Origin: Alistipes sp.
Lineage (GTDB): Bacteria > Bacteroidota > Bacteroidia > Bacteroidales > Rikenellaceae
Assembly: GCA_017631135.1 (NCBI GenBank)
Contig: JAGBTW010000099.1
Coordinates: 1-7,165, forward strand
Direction: 5' to 3'
Length of the DNA stretch: 7,165 bases
Shown: positions 6,603 through 7,165 of the stretch, one piece after another
Numbering within the stretch: the first letter of the stretch is position 1
Layout of the letters: every line of letters begins with the position of its first letter
Program-made: the position numbers and the translations under genes
The notes under the pieces: model-generated
The model's database searches: none
Told to the model about the DNA's origin: nothing
The model's input: only the letters and a program-made list of their open reading frames with translations

Positions 6603-7165
6603 ATGGATAATACGCAACGAATGATAGCCCTCTTGGGGCGTGTGCGTAAAGAGATGAATGGCGCAGTGTCGGAGAGCATGGCCACCGATGGCAACAACTA
6701 TGGACTTAACTATGGCGTATCTATCGCCACGTTGCGCGAGATAGCCGCTACCGAGCAGCGCGACCACGACTTTGCCAAGTACCTCTATCAGCAACAGGTG
6801 CGCGAGCTTCGCCTCATGGCGTGCCACCTTGCCGAGCCCGATAAGGTCGACATCCACGACTTCCCCTTCTGGGCGCGTGGCATCCGCAACCCCGAGCTTG
6901 CCGAGGAGCTTGCCTTTGCGCTGTTGTCGAAGATTTACGACATCAACTCGCTCATGGGCATCTGGACTACCGAGAGCAGCGAGCTTATCTCCTATGCCGC
7001 ACTTATGGCAGCCTCGCGCAATGGTCGCACCCTGTCGGAGGTGGCGTTCATCGCAGTGGAGAAGGCTGTTCGGGCAAACACCCACTCACCCAACATCGCA
7101 CATGGCGTCGTGGCGCTCATCTGCTACATCGCCGAGCATGACATCGTCTGCCCCGTCTGCGGCAA
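6603..7165 (+). CDS. AlkD-like HEAT-repeat protein, 3' end outside window
   Basis: The open frame from ATG 6603 runs without a stop to the window edge, giving 187 codons of an incomplete gene. NYGVSIATLREIAA (36-49) and FAKYLYQQQVRELRLMACHLAEP (57-79) match the first repeats of the DNA_alkylation (AlkD-like) family, and the rest is a run of amphipathic helix pairs as in HEAT-like repeats. AlkD enzymes excise cationic alkylated bases such as N3- or N7-methylpurines. However, I do not find the Trp-Asp-x-x-Asp segment expected around the AlkD catalytic aspartate; the nearest stretch is SKIYDINSLMGIW (109-121). Glycosylase activity is therefore uncertain and it may be a non-catalytic relative. 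The window ends in CPVCG (183-187), a CxxC pair that would be unusual for AlkD. There is no signal peptide. The start lies 8 nt after DUF4831, implying cotranscription. Confidence 0.75.
   Translation, partial: MDNTQRMIALLGRVRKEMNGAVSESMATDGNNYGLNYGVSIATLREIAATEQRDHDFAKYLYQQQVRELRLMACHLAEPDKVDIHDFPFWARGIRNPELAEELAFALLSKIYDINSLMGIWTTESSELISYAALMAASRNGRTLSEVAFIAVEKAVRANTHSPNIAHGVVALICYIAEHDIVCPVCG

Noticed and set aside
6552..7085. A 177-codon minus-strand open frame opposite the AlkD-like gene
   Set aside because: The plus-strand frame carries recognisable HEAT-repeat motifs and good operon spacing. The minus-strand frame has no recognisable domain and extends into the DUF4831 end.

Overview
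The window looks like chromosomal core sequence from a member of the Bacteroidota, most likely order Bacteroidales. Three things point there. The promoters match the Bacteroidota form (TTTG about 20 nt upstream of TAnnTTTG). The starts have A-rich leaders or overlapping junctions instead of Shine-Dalgarno sequences. Several families present are typical of this phylum: a YbbR-like protein next to coaE, DUF4831, and DUF2400/TIGR02757. Coding DNA is fairly GC-rich by eye and intergenic DNA is AT-rich, which would fit an Alistipes/Rikenellaceae-like genome, but I cannot fix the genus from this sequence.

Left region (1-1476): glyA (serine hydroxymethyltransferase) runs leftward. It has a clear promoter at 1517-1548 and an intrinsic terminator at 147-176. 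Beyond the terminator, a second leftward promoter (72-101) probably serves a gene outside the window.

Central region (1603-5675): six rightward genes start from a promoter that is back-to-back with the glyA promoter. They are a short YbbR-like membrane protein, coaE (last step of CoA synthesis), folP (dihydropteroate synthase), a LolD-type ABC ATPase, a DUF2400/TIGR02757 protein, and trmN6 (tRNA m6A37 methyltransferase). The first five are packed by overlaps of 8 and 26 nt and gaps of 5 and 1 nt, so they are almost certainly one operon. trmN6 follows after 54 nt with no visible promoter or terminator. glyA and folP both belong to folate/one-carbon metabolism, so they form a loose theme across the divergent promoters.

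Right region (5671-7165): a textbook promoter overlaps the trmN6 stop codon and drives a secreted DUF4831 protein. Eight nt later comes an AlkD-like HEAT-repeat protein, cut off by the window edge.

I see no tRNA or rRNA gene, CRISPR array, insertion sequence, phage gene, riboswitch or attachment site, and no intergenic stretch longer than 300 nt. I do not see a new multi-gene system. The points most worth a second look are the DNA-glycosylase-like signature in the DUF2400 protein, the unusually short YbbR protein, and the AlkD-like protein, which lacks an obvious catalytic motif and ends in the window with a CxxC motif.
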